From positions 1 through 39,751 of the forward strand of contig JAHDXT010000036.1 of the NCBI GenBank assembly GCA_023384095.1: 39,751 nucleotides of DNA, given 5' to 3'. Position numbers and translations under genes: made by a program. The notes under the pieces were generated by a model. It worked only from the letters and a program-made list of their open reading frames with translations, was not told the origin of the DNA and made no database searches. This stretch comes from Hyphomicrobiaceae bacterium. GTDB lineage: Bacteria > Pseudomonadota > Alphaproteobacteria > Rhizobiales > Hyphomicrobiaceae. This document shows positions 27,539 to 34,984 of the stretch, piece after piece (position 1 is the stretch's first letter; every line of letters starts with the position of its first letter).

Positions 27539-27838
27539 TCACGCGTGACAGCGGGCGCCCAGATAGACGTTGAGCAGATGGTTGTAGCGATCGACGTCCG
27601 CCTGGGCCTGCGCGGACAGCTTCTGGCCGCGGCCGGCGGCCTCCACCTTGGGCTGGGTGCCCTTCGCGTCGAGCCGGTTCAGCTCTGTGCGGACGGATTG
27701 GCAGCTATATCCGGCCGGCATCGCCCGGGCTCCCGGGTCGCCGTAAGTGCCGGCATCGCTGGCGCAGCCGGCCAGCGCGATGACCAGTCCCAGCAAGGCC
27801 GTGCGCCCGACAATGATGACCGTTGGCCTACGAACCAA
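27539..27838 (-). CDS. Small putative lipoprotein
   Basis: The 99 aa product starts with a basic stretch and a hydrophobic signal ending in the lipobox LAGC, so it should be lipidated and exported. The mature part has two further cysteines (YSCQSVR and GARCHA at the C-terminus) that could form a disulfide, and a helical middle (SAQAQADVDRYNHLLNVY). The start is a TTG at 27838 with a strong GGGAGG five bases upstream. It is 60 bp upstream of lpdA on the same strand. I recognise no family. Confidence 0.7.
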   Translation of the reverse strand: MVRRPTVIIVGRTALLGLVIALAGCASDAGTYGDPGARAMPAGYSCQSVRTELNRLDAKGTQPKVEAAGRGQKLSAQAQADVDRYNHLLNVYLGARCHA

Positions 27839-27960
27839 GATCGCCTCCCAGTCGTCTGACGTAACACCCGCTCGTGTTCATCACAGACTGCCCGGTTTCG
27901 CAACCCCCAATGGGAGCGCGCCGCTCGGCAGGGCTACCTCCGGATCAGGCGCGACCCGCC

Positions 27961-29712
27961 TCAAGGGCGGCCGCGGCTCGGCTCGCCCTCGCCCCGATCG
28001 ACGCGCCTGGCGAACTCCGTCTGCCCGCCCGAAGCCAGGATGCGCGCCTGCTCCACCCAGTTCTCCCGCTCGATGCGGCCGCGGAAATCGAGGGCCTGGC
28101 TGACGCGATCGACATCGGCGGCCGTCCAGTTCGCCACCTGCTCGTAGGTGCGGTAGCCCATGCCGTTGAGCCGCTTCTCGATCAGCACGCCGACGCCGCG
28201 GATGCGTTTGAGGTCGTCCGGCCGCGCGCGTGGCGCCTCCGAGGCGGCCGCGTCGGCCCCGTCGGACTCGCCGCCACGCAGCGCCTCCGAGCGCACCGAC
28301 CGCAGCCCCGCGAGATCCACCTTCCGCGGCGCTCCCGCCTGCGAGCGGATGGCTTCGGCGAGCTGTGTTGGCCGCGGCGGCACTGCGACACTGGCGGCAG
28401 TCCTCCTGTCGAACTCCCGCGAGTAGGCCGTCTCGCCGTCGCGGGCCAGGATCTGCGCCTGCTCGATCCAGTTCTCGCGCGAGATGCGCCCTTCGCTCCC
28501 CAGCAGGCGCTCGAACCGCCTCACGTCGGATTCGGTCCAATGGGCGATCTGATCGTAGCGGCTGATGCCCTGGACGTTGAGCAGGCGCTCCACCTCCTCG
28601 CTTACCCCACTGAGGCGCTGCAGGTTGTCGCGGCCGAGCCCCATGCCGGAGCGGCGCGGCTGCGCGGCAGGGGCGGAGGCGGCCATCGCCGCCGCCAGAC
28701 CGCCGCTCGTCGCCGCCTGCTGACCGGCCGCCGTCGCGGGCGGCCGGGGCGGCGTGGACGGCTTGCGGTGCTCGCCCTCGTCCGCAGTCGGCCTCGCCAG
28801 CGGCCCCACGCCGAGCCGGCTCCGGCGCGAGAAGGCCGTCTCGCCGCCGCCGGCCAGGATCTGCGCCTGCTCGATCCAGTTCTCCTGCGCAATACGGCCC
28901 CCCGCCCCCAGCGCGCGGCTGACCTGGCGCACGTCCTCCATCCGCCACGCGGCGATTTCCGTGAAGCGGCGGATTCCGAGCTTGTTCAAACGAGCTTGCA
29001 GCTCGGCATCGATGGCCCGGATCCGCGTGAGATCGTCAGGGGGAGTTGCATCGGCCGGTGCGACCGTGGCGCTGGGGGATGGCGCGGCCGGCGCATGCAC
29101 GATGGGCGCCGACGTGCTGGCCTGCCCGGAGGTGCCGGAGGCGGCCGGCAGATCGGGCTGCCTCTGATCGGCCCGCAACAGAGCAGCCTGGGCGGCCTGA
29201 TGCCGCGTCGCGGCCGTGGCGAGCGCCGCCGCGGCCGCCGCGGAGGTCGCAGCGGAGCGCACCTGGGTCGACACGCGCTCGTCCCGCGGCGGCGGCGAGG
29301 CTTCCGGGACCGGTGAGGGGGTGCCGGCGGCTGATGCGGCTGCGGTGGCAGCCGGCGGCGCAGACCGGACCGGCGCCGGCGGCTCGGCTGGCTGCTCGTT
29401 CGAGGCGGGCACGCCCGCCGGCGTCGGCGGCATGCCTTCTCCGCTCAGGGCGCGCTGAAAACGGGCGGCCGCGGGCGCGCCGGGTTCCAGCGCCGCGTGC
29501 GCGACCGCCGGCTCACGCGCCGCGGCGGCGAGCCCGATCGGCTCCGGGTCGGGCAGGCGCCGGGGAGGCGACGGCGCGGTGGCGAGCTGCGGCCGCGCCA
29601 GCCCGGCCGGCGCCAGGGCGAAGAAGGTGCGGCGTATCAGGCACCCGGCGAAAGCTCCGACGAAATAGGCTCCGAGGAGCAGCAATCCGGTCTGCCAGAG
29701 CAGAGCAGTCAT
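27961..29712 (-). CDS. Membrane-anchored protein with three helix-hairpin-helix-like repeats (ArfC-position)
   Basis: The function is unknown. The 583 aa protein starts with one membrane helix (about 5-25, LWQTGLLLLGAYFVGAFAG), then a Pro/Ala-rich linker (about 35-220). Three related ~70-residue domains lie at about 225-297, 360-433 and 498-570. Each has a helix-hairpin-helix-like start (DDLTRIRAIDAELQARLNKL; DDLKRIRGVGVLIEKRLNGM), an [IV]A.W....V block, and G RI..ENW[IV]EQA.ILA..G.T. Similar single domains occur fused to NuoE in rhizobia. The second repeat is the most divergent. GGGGGGA lies six bases before the ATG. It is the third gene of the arf-like cluster, 50 bp after the 32-codon gene. 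Residues after the helix probably face the cytoplasm or periplasm; the sequence does not decide this clearly. Confidence 0.85.
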   Translation of the reverse strand: MTALLWQTGLLLLGAYFVGAFAGCLIRRTFFALAPAGLARPQLATAPSPPRRLPDPEPIGLAAAAREPAVAHAALEPGAPAAARFQRALSGEGMPPTPAGVPASNEQPAEPPAPVRSAPPAATAAASAAGTPSPVPEASPPPRDERVSTQVRSAATSAAAAAALATAATRHQAAQAALLRADQRQPDLPAASGTSGQASTSAPIVHAPAAPSPSATVAPADATPPDDLTRIRAIDAELQARLNKLGIRRFTEIAAWRMEDVRQVSRALGAGGRIAQENWIEQAQILAGGGETAFSRRSRLGVGPLARPTADEGEHRKPSTPPRPPATAAGQQAATSGGLAAAMAASAPAAQPRRSGMGLGRDNLQRLSGVSEEVERLLNVQGISRYDQIAHWTESDVRRFERLLGSEGRISRENWIEQAQILARDGETAYSREFDRRTAASVAVPPRPTQLAEAIRSQAGAPRKVDLAGLRSVRSEALRGGESDGADAAASEAPRARPDDLKRIRGVGVLIEKRLNGMGYRTYEQVANWTAADVDRVSQALDFRGRIERENWVEQARILASGGQTEFARRVDRGEGEPSRGRP

Positions 29713-29762
29713 CCGTGGTCCCCCCCTCGGCGCAACTCACATGTCTCGCCCGCGATGCGTCG

Positions 29763-29861
29763 TCAGTCCCCGGTGCGATTGCACGAGACCCAGCCGACGA
29801 ACACTCCCATGGAGAACGCCAGCAGCACGTACCAGAAGAGCTTTGCAATCAGAAAATCCAT
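29763..29861 (-). CDS. 32-residue single-helix membrane protein (ArfB-like)
   Basis: A very short frame starts at ATG 29861 with GAGGG four bases upstream and stops at 29763. The product begins MDFLIAKLFWYVLLAFSMG and continues as VFVGWVSC before a polar tail NRTGD. It has one hydrophobic helix covering most of the protein. It lies between the OmpA/BON gene and the helix-hairpin-helix gene, all on one strand. The same position in the mycobacterial arfABC operon holds ArfB, a small single-helix protein that, as I recall, also begins MDF. The overlapping 102-codon frame (29737-30045) has no recognisable features and was rejected. Confidence 0.7.
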   Translation of the reverse strand: MDFLIAKLFWYVLLAFSMGVFVGWVSCNRTGD

Positions 29862-30049
29862 GGTGCCCTCGTACCTCAGCAGTCGGACTCTGGTGCTCCG
29901 ATTCCGAAGCCCGCCCGTGTTCGATGTTGGGCTCGTGAGCGAAATTCGGAGTCACAAGGGACACTAGAATCATGGAGTTGCTTGTGAGCAGATCGAGAAA
30001 TCCGCTCGGAGCCTCGCCGCCAGCACAAGCGAGCTTCTCGTTCATGACA

Positions 30050-32464
30050 CTAGTCCGTTTTCACGATGAACTCGATTCGTCGGTTCATGGCCCGGCTGTC
30101 GGGAGAATCGTTTGGGGCCACCGGACGTGACGCGCCGTAGCCGACCGCCTTTAGCCTGCCGGCTGGAATGCCGCGGGCGACCAGATAGTCGACGACCGCC
30201 TCGGCGCGGCGCTCCGAGAGCTGTTGGTTGCGATCCGGCGAGCCCTCAGCGTCCGTATGGCCTTCGATCGCGATCTGCGCCTGCGGGCAGGCGGCGGCGA
30301 CCTCGAGCACCCTCGACAGGGTCTCGAGGGCTTCCTTGTGCAGCGACGAGCTGGCGCGGTCGAAGCTGATCGTGCCGTGCAGGGTCGCCGCGGCGATGGC
30401 CGCCTGGCACCCGTCGCCGCCGGCCTGCTGCTCGCGAGCCAGCGCCGCATGGCGCTCCTGCGCCGCCTGTTCGGCCTGCCTGGCCAGCGCCGCCTCGGCA
30501 GCGCGGCGCGCCTCTTCCGCGGCCCGCGCCTCGGCCTCCGCCTGTCGCGCCGCCTCGGCGGCGGCAGCCTGCCGGAGCTGCTCCTCGTCCGCCTTTTGCC
30601 GGGCCTCCTCGTCGCGCCTGCGACGCGCCTCCTCCTCGACCTTGCGGCGGGCCTCCGCCTCGGCCTTGCGCTTCGCCTCCTGCTCCGCCCAGATCATCGC
30701 GTCGGAGCGCACCTCGACCACGTCGCGGCCCTTGTAGCCTTTGGGCAGGTCGCGGAGCTGCTGGCGCACGACCGTGGCCACGGCCGTATCCGGGGCCTGC
30801 CCGCTGACGACCAGCTCCAGCCCGGCGAGGCGGACCTCGCCGGTACGCAGCCGCGCCAGCAGCTTGAGGCCCGTCTCGGTCACCTTCGGCCACTTCTTCG
30901 AGTAGGCGGCCGTGACCTCCATGCGATCGACGAGACGCGCGTTGGGGAACAGCTTGGCCGCCGCCAGCGCCAGGTTCGACTTGGTCGCCTCGTCCGGCAC
31001 CTCCCCCTCGAGCAGCACCTCGCCCTCGCTCGTCGACGCCCGCCAGTTGAGCTCGGGCTCCGGGGGAACGTTGACGACGATCCTGAAGTCCAGCTCGCAG
31101 GCCCTGTTGGCTGCGGCGCGCAGCTCGCTGCGGATCGCCTCGGCTGCGTCCTCGTCATCGGTAACCGCCGCGAAGCGCAGCATTCGGTCCTCCATCTCGA
31201 TGCGGCCGTTGCCGAGCTTGGCCAGTCCCGACATGCCCGCCACCATGCAGGCCTGCCAGCCCTCCGGGGCGCCGGAGCCGAGCCGCAGCCCATCGGAAAT
31301 CTTCCGTTCCGGAAAACGCGACTGTGCCGCATTGGTCAGGGCAGCGCGCGCCGGCTCGCTCGGCACGTACCCGGTCAGGGCCAACGTCTCGCGATCGATC
31401 GCGGCTGCGATCGTGTAGGGGCTGACCGCCTTGATCGTCGGTTCCCGGAACTGGATCTGCTCCGTCACCCGGATCGAGTCCGGCATGCCGGCGGCGAGCG
31501 TGCTGCGCAGCGCCTCCGCAGTCTCCTGCTTGACGGCGAGCCCCGACAGCAGAAGCTGGTCGTCCTTGAGCTCGGCCGCGCCCTCCTCGAGCTGCGCCAG
31601 CTTGTGGAGCGCGCCTGTCGCCGCCGGCAGCATGTCGGCAGGCTCGCCCGACGCGATCTGCATGCGATCGACGATGACCCGCTGCGCGAAAGCCTTCTGG
31701 GCTGCCGCGAACACCTCCTCGCGGGCGCGCTCGCTCGGCACGAAGCCGCCGAGCTGGACCTGGGCGCCCGAAAGGCGCGCGGTCCACACATACGGCCTCG
31801 CGACCGGCGGGACTACCTTGTCGCCCTTCAGCCTCACGCCTTGCGGCATGCTGTTCGCCATGGCTGACTTGATCCCGCGGTAGGCGGCGAAATTCTCGGC
31901 TTCGCCCGCCACGGCCAGCCCCGCGGAGTCGAGGTCGACGCGTGCGCCCGCCTTGAGACCGGAGAGCTGCTTCAGGCCGAAGCTCACCGCACCGAGCCAA
32001 ATCTCGGTCTCCGGGGCGCCGCGCGCGCGCTTCATGCGGTCGTCGATCTCGAGCTGCGGGAACGTCGCCTTGGCAGCCCCGACGATTGCCTTGCGGGTGG
32101 CATCGTTGGGCACGAACCCGGTCAGCCGCAGCCTGTTCTCGCGCAGGGACGCCGACCAGACATAGTTCGTCTGCTCCTCAACGAGCTCCGTGCGGTTCCG
32201 AACGGTGCGGACGCCCCATATGGAACGGGCGATGTCGAAGGCCTGGCGCTGCTCCTTCTCGTCGGCGGCCTTTCCAGTCAGGTTGCCGTCGCGCCCTGAA
32301 AATCCCACGCTCGCCCAACCCAATCCCGCCTGCGCGAGAGCTGTCCGGGAGCGCTGCTCCAGCTCGGCCTCGATCTGGACGAGAACGCCCTCGAGATTCA
32401 TGATGCCGAGCAGGCCGACGACCAGGACGACTCCCGACAGCCAGCGCAAGGGATTGCATCTCAT
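30050..32464 (-). CDS. Membrane-anchored OmpA-domain protein with tandem BON-like repeats (ArfA/OmpATb-like)
   Basis: The 804 aa protein has one membrane helix near 8-27 (WLSGVVLVVGLLGIMNLEGV) and no cleavable signal. A BON-like domain (about 36-96) is followed by four ~120-residue units at about 101-225, 226-350, 349-470 and 473-585. Each unit opens with a strand pair and G[FYE]VP....R, then a [IL].DRM-like helix cap. A charged Ala/Glu/Arg coiled coil spans about 590-680. The C-terminal OmpA peptidoglycan-binding domain (about 685-804) has EGHTDAEGS, LSERRAEAVVDYLVARGIP and NRRIEFIVKTD. Its two cysteines (DGCQAAI, AACPQ) match the disulfide positions I recall for mycobacterial OmpATb. ATG 32464 has AGAGAG upstream; 32 upstream in-frame residues were excluded. 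It is first in the arf-like cluster. Confidence 0.87.
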   Translation of the reverse strand: MRCNPLRWLSGVVLVVGLLGIMNLEGVLVQIEAELEQRSRTALAQAGLGWASVGFSGRDGNLTGKAADEKEQRQAFDIARSIWGVRTVRNRTELVEEQTNYVWSASLRENRLRLTGFVPNDATRKAIVGAAKATFPQLEIDDRMKRARGAPETEIWLGAVSFGLKQLSGLKAGARVDLDSAGLAVAGEAENFAAYRGIKSAMANSMPQGVRLKGDKVVPPVARPYVWTARLSGAQVQLGGFVPSERAREEVFAAAQKAFAQRVIVDRMQIASGEPADMLPAATGALHKLAQLEEGAAELKDDQLLLSGLAVKQETAEALRSTLAAGMPDSIRVTEQIQFREPTIKAVSPYTIAAAIDRETLALTGYVPSEPARAALTNAAQSRFPERKISDGLRLGSGAPEGWQACMVAGMSGLAKLGNGRIEMEDRMLRFAAVTDDEDAAEAIRSELRAAANRACELDFRIVVNVPPEPELNWRASTSEGEVLLEGEVPDEATKSNLALAAAKLFPNARLVDRMEVTAAYSKKWPKVTETGLKLLARLRTGEVRLAGLELVVSGQAPDTAVATVVRQQLRDLPKGYKGRDVVEVRSDAMIWAEQEAKRKAEAEARRKVEEEARRRRDEEARQKADEEQLRQAAAAEAARQAEAEARAAEEARRAAEAALARQAEQAAQERHAALAREQQAGGDGCQAAIAAATLHGTISFDRASSSLHKEALETLSRVLEVAAACPQAQIAIEGHTDAEGSPDRNQQLSERRAEAVVDYLVARGIPAGRLKAVGYGASRPVAPNDSPDSRAMNRRIEFIVKTD

Positions 32465-32805
32465 GCCGCTCTCTTCTCCCTCGTCCCCGGCGACGGGCGC
32501 GCGAGCCTGTCCGTTGCTTTTCACCTCGTCATCGGGACCAGGAGTCCCCGCGCGCGCCAAGCCGCGTCGACCGTGTTGCAGACGCCCACCATTCGCCGTG
32601 CGGAACTATAGTCAACTGGTTCGCTCATTGGAAGCTGGACGGAAGGTGGCGGAACCGGCGATGGCTCTGACAGTGGCACGGCCGCCAGCACCGCACTGAC
32701 GGGCACTCGTATTGACAACGACCGTCGCCCACCTATCGTGCCCTCCACCCCCACGCCCGCATATCGGCATCGGCCTGCGACGGCGCAACTCATGGAGCAG
32801 ATCCC
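32465..32805. other. Divergent intergenic region, arf-like cluster / aldehyde dehydrogenase
   Basis: This 341 bp stretch separates two divergent transcription units. I see no gene in it. It should hold the promoters for both; only the plus-strand candidate at 32712-32739 is clear enough to list. Confidence 0.5.
32712..32739 (+). promoter_or_regulatory. Candidate sigma-70-type promoter of the aldehyde dehydrogenase gene
   Basis: TTGACA (32712-32717) is followed after 16 bp by TATCGT (32734-32739), 66 bp before the GTG start. The -35 is a perfect consensus match; the -10 matches poorly. Confidence 0.45.
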
Positions 32806-34323
32806 GTGCAAGACGTTCCGAACACGCTCAAGGCGTACAAGACTTACATCGACGGCCAATGGTGCGATGCCGCCTCGGGCAAGACGTTCCAAACCTTCGA
32901 TCCCTACACCGGCGAGCCGTGGGCATTGATCCCGGAATGCGACGCTGCCGACGTCGACCGCGCCTGCAATGCCGCCTATCGAGCGTTCGAAAGCGGCCCG
33001 TGGGCGTCGATGACGCAGACGGCGCGGGGCAGGATGCTGCGCCGGATCGCAAGCCTCGTCGAGAAGCACGCGGAGCACCTCGCCAGGATCGAGGTGCAGG
33101 ACAACGGCAAGCTCATCTCGGAGATGTCGGCGCAGCTCAAGTACCTGCCGGAGTGGTACTATTACTTCGGCGGGCTGGCCGACAAGATCACCGGTGCGGT
33201 GGTGCCTGTCGACAAGCCGGACACCTTCACCTACACGCTGCGCGAGCCGGCCGGCGTCTGCGGCCTGATCATTCCCTGGAACTCGCCGCTGCTGCTGGTC
33301 GGATGGAAGCTGGCGCCGGCGCTGGCGGCAGGCTGCACCGTCGTCATCAAGCCGTCCGAGTACACGTCCGCCTCGCTGCTCGAGTTCATGAAGCTGGTGA
33401 TCGAGGAGGCCGGCGTGCCGCCCGGGGTCGTCAACGTGGTGACCGGGTACGGCGCGACGGCGGGCGAGGCGCTCGTCACGCACCCGAAGGTCGCCAAGAT
33501 CGCCTTCACAGGCGGCAGCGCGACGGGCTCGCGCGTCGCCTCGCTGGCGGCGGCGAGCTTCAAGAAGGTGTCGCTGGAGCTCGGCGGCAAGTCGCCGAAC
33601 ATCGTGTTCGACGACTGCGTTCTCGACGATGCCGTCAACGGCGCCATCTCCGGCATTTTCGCGGCCACCGGGCAGACCTGCGTCGCCGGCTCACGCCTGC
33701 TGGTGCAGGAGAGCATCCACGATGCGTTCGTCGAGAAGCTCCTGGCGACGGCCCGGACGGCGAAGCTAGGCAACCCGATGAGCTTCGAGACCCAGGTCGG
33801 CCCCGTGACGACGCCGCCGCAGTATCAGAAAGTGCTCTCCTACATCGACGTCGCCAAGGGCGAGGGCGCCAGATGCGTCCTGGGCGGCGGGGCGGCGGGC
33901 CCGGAGATGGGCGGCGGCAAGTACTTCGTGCAGCCGACCGTCTTCACCGGCGTCGACAACAGGATGCGCATTGCCCAGGAGGAGGTGTTCGGCCCGGTGC
34001 TCTCGGTCATCCGGTTCAAGGACGAGGAGGACGCCATCCGCATCGCCAACGACGTGATCTATGGCCTGGCCGCCGGCGTGTGGACCCAGTCCGTCAAGCG
34101 GGCGACCATCATGCCGCGCCGGATCCGGGCGGGCACGGTGTGGGTCAACACCTACCGGGCGGTGAGCTTCACGATGCCGTTCGGCGGCTTCAAGAGCTCG
34201 GGCGTCGGCCGCGAGAACGGCCAGGACGCCATCGGCGAATACCTGGAGACGAAGAGCGTCTGGATCTCGACGGCCGCCAGCGCCGGCAACCCGTTCGTGA
34301 TGAAAACATCGCCGCAGTCCTGA
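32806..34323 (+). CDS. Aldehyde dehydrogenase family protein
   Basis: This NAD(P)-dependent enzyme oxidises an aldehyde to its acid. The 505 aa protein shows the cofactor region GLIIPWNSPLLLVGWKLAPALAAG, FTGGSATGSR, the general base Glu258 in LELGGKSPNIVF and the nucleophile Cys292 in GQTCVAGSRLLVQ. The C-terminal FGGFKSSGVGRENG is also present. It resembles the betaine/gamma-aminobutyraldehyde/general ALDH groups and lacks the signature of acylating CoA enzymes, but the substrate cannot be read from the sequence. The start is a GTG at 32806 with GGAG eight bases upstream. It is convergent with the cysteine-rich gene, 43 bp apart. Confidence 0.93.
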   Translation: MQDVPNTLKAYKTYIDGQWCDAASGKTFQTFDPYTGEPWALIPECDAADVDRACNAAYRAFESGPWASMTQTARGRMLRRIASLVEKHAEHLARIEVQDNGKLISEMSAQLKYLPEWYYYFGGLADKITGAVVPVDKPDTFTYTLREPAGVCGLIIPWNSPLLLVGWKLAPALAAGCTVVIKPSEYTSASLLEFMKLVIEEAGVPPGVVNVVTGYGATAGEALVTHPKVAKIAFTGGSATGSRVASLAAASFKKVSLELGGKSPNIVFDDCVLDDAVNGAISGIFAATGQTCVAGSRLLVQESIHDAFVEKLLATARTAKLGNPMSFETQVGPVTTPPQYQKVLSYIDVAKGEGARCVLGGGAAGPEMGGGKYFVQPTVFTGVDNRMRIAQEEVFGPVLSVIRFKDEEDAIRIANDVIYGLAAGVWTQSVKRATIMPRRIRAGTVWVNTYRAVSFTMPFGGFKSSGVGRENGQDAIGEYLETKSVWISTAASAGNPFVMKTSPQS

Positions 34324-34366
34324 CGGCCGGCGCCCCGGGACCTGATCTCGAGCGAGCTGGAAGCGA

Positions 34367-34894
34367 TCAGTTCGCCCGACCGGGCGTGCGCAGCGGACAG
34401 AGCGCCATGGCCTCGCAGATCGAGGCGGACGACAGGATCCTGTCGCAGCTCCGCAGGGTTGCGCCCAGACATTGCGCCCCCTCGACGACCTCGTCGATGG
34501 TCGAGCTTTCGAGCAGTGCCCAGGCGCAGGCGCGCAGCGCTGGGCAGGCCCCGTGCTGGCTGGCAGCGACCATGGCGATGGCCATGCACTCGTCCCGGCA
34601 GAACCCGGCGCATTGCGCGGGATAGACCTCGATCGAGCGGCAGGCGGCATTCTGGATCGCTCGTACCCAGCAGGCCAGGTCCGTCATTGCCGGCCTGGCC
34701 TGCTGCGGCCCGAGCGCGTTCGAGTAGACGGCCCATGCCTGCTCCCAACAGGCGATGTCGCCCGTCTGGTAGCCGGCGAGCCACGACCGGAACCCGAGGC
34801 CGACGAGCCGTTCCGGCTCGCGAAGCCCGGGCGATGGAGCCGCCTCAGCGCCGCGATCGGCGTGCGGGGCCCCTGACGACCTCCTGCGAAGCAT
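34367..34894 (-). CDS. Cysteine-rich protein of unknown function
   Basis: The 175 aa product carries 12 cysteines in its last ~125 residues. They occur as ACW (twice), CRSIE, a compact CX3CX3C (CAGFCRDEC), CX5C (CPALRAC) and single cysteines up to ALCPLR near the end. The segment between them looks helical. It has no signal peptide or membrane helix, so a cytoplasmic metal- or cluster-binding protein is plausible. The CX3C spacing is loosely reminiscent of four-helix copper storage proteins, but the match is not convincing. ATG 34894 is the most reasonable start; the frame is open to 34954. It is 90 bp downstream of the fbpA-like gene and co-oriented with it. Confidence 0.72.
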   Translation of the reverse strand: MLRRRSSGAPHADRGAEAAPSPGLREPERLVGLGFRSWLAGYQTGDIACWEQAWAVYSNALGPQQARPAMTDLACWVRAIQNAACRSIEVYPAQCAGFCRDECMAIAMVAASQHGACPALRACAWALLESSTIDEVVEGAQCLGATLRSCDRILSSASICEAMALCPLRTPGRAN

Positions 34895-34984
34895 GGGCCT
34901 CGATCCGTTCCGGTGATGCCGAGCTGGTGGAGGAAGCGGCCGGCGCGGGCGCACGTCCGCTTCGGATCCCGCGAGGCGCGGCGA

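Noticed and set aside
29737-30045. A 102-codon frame between the OmpA/BON gene and the helix-hairpin-helix gene
   Set aside because: It has no recognisable feature and overlaps the better-supported 32-codon gene in another frame.
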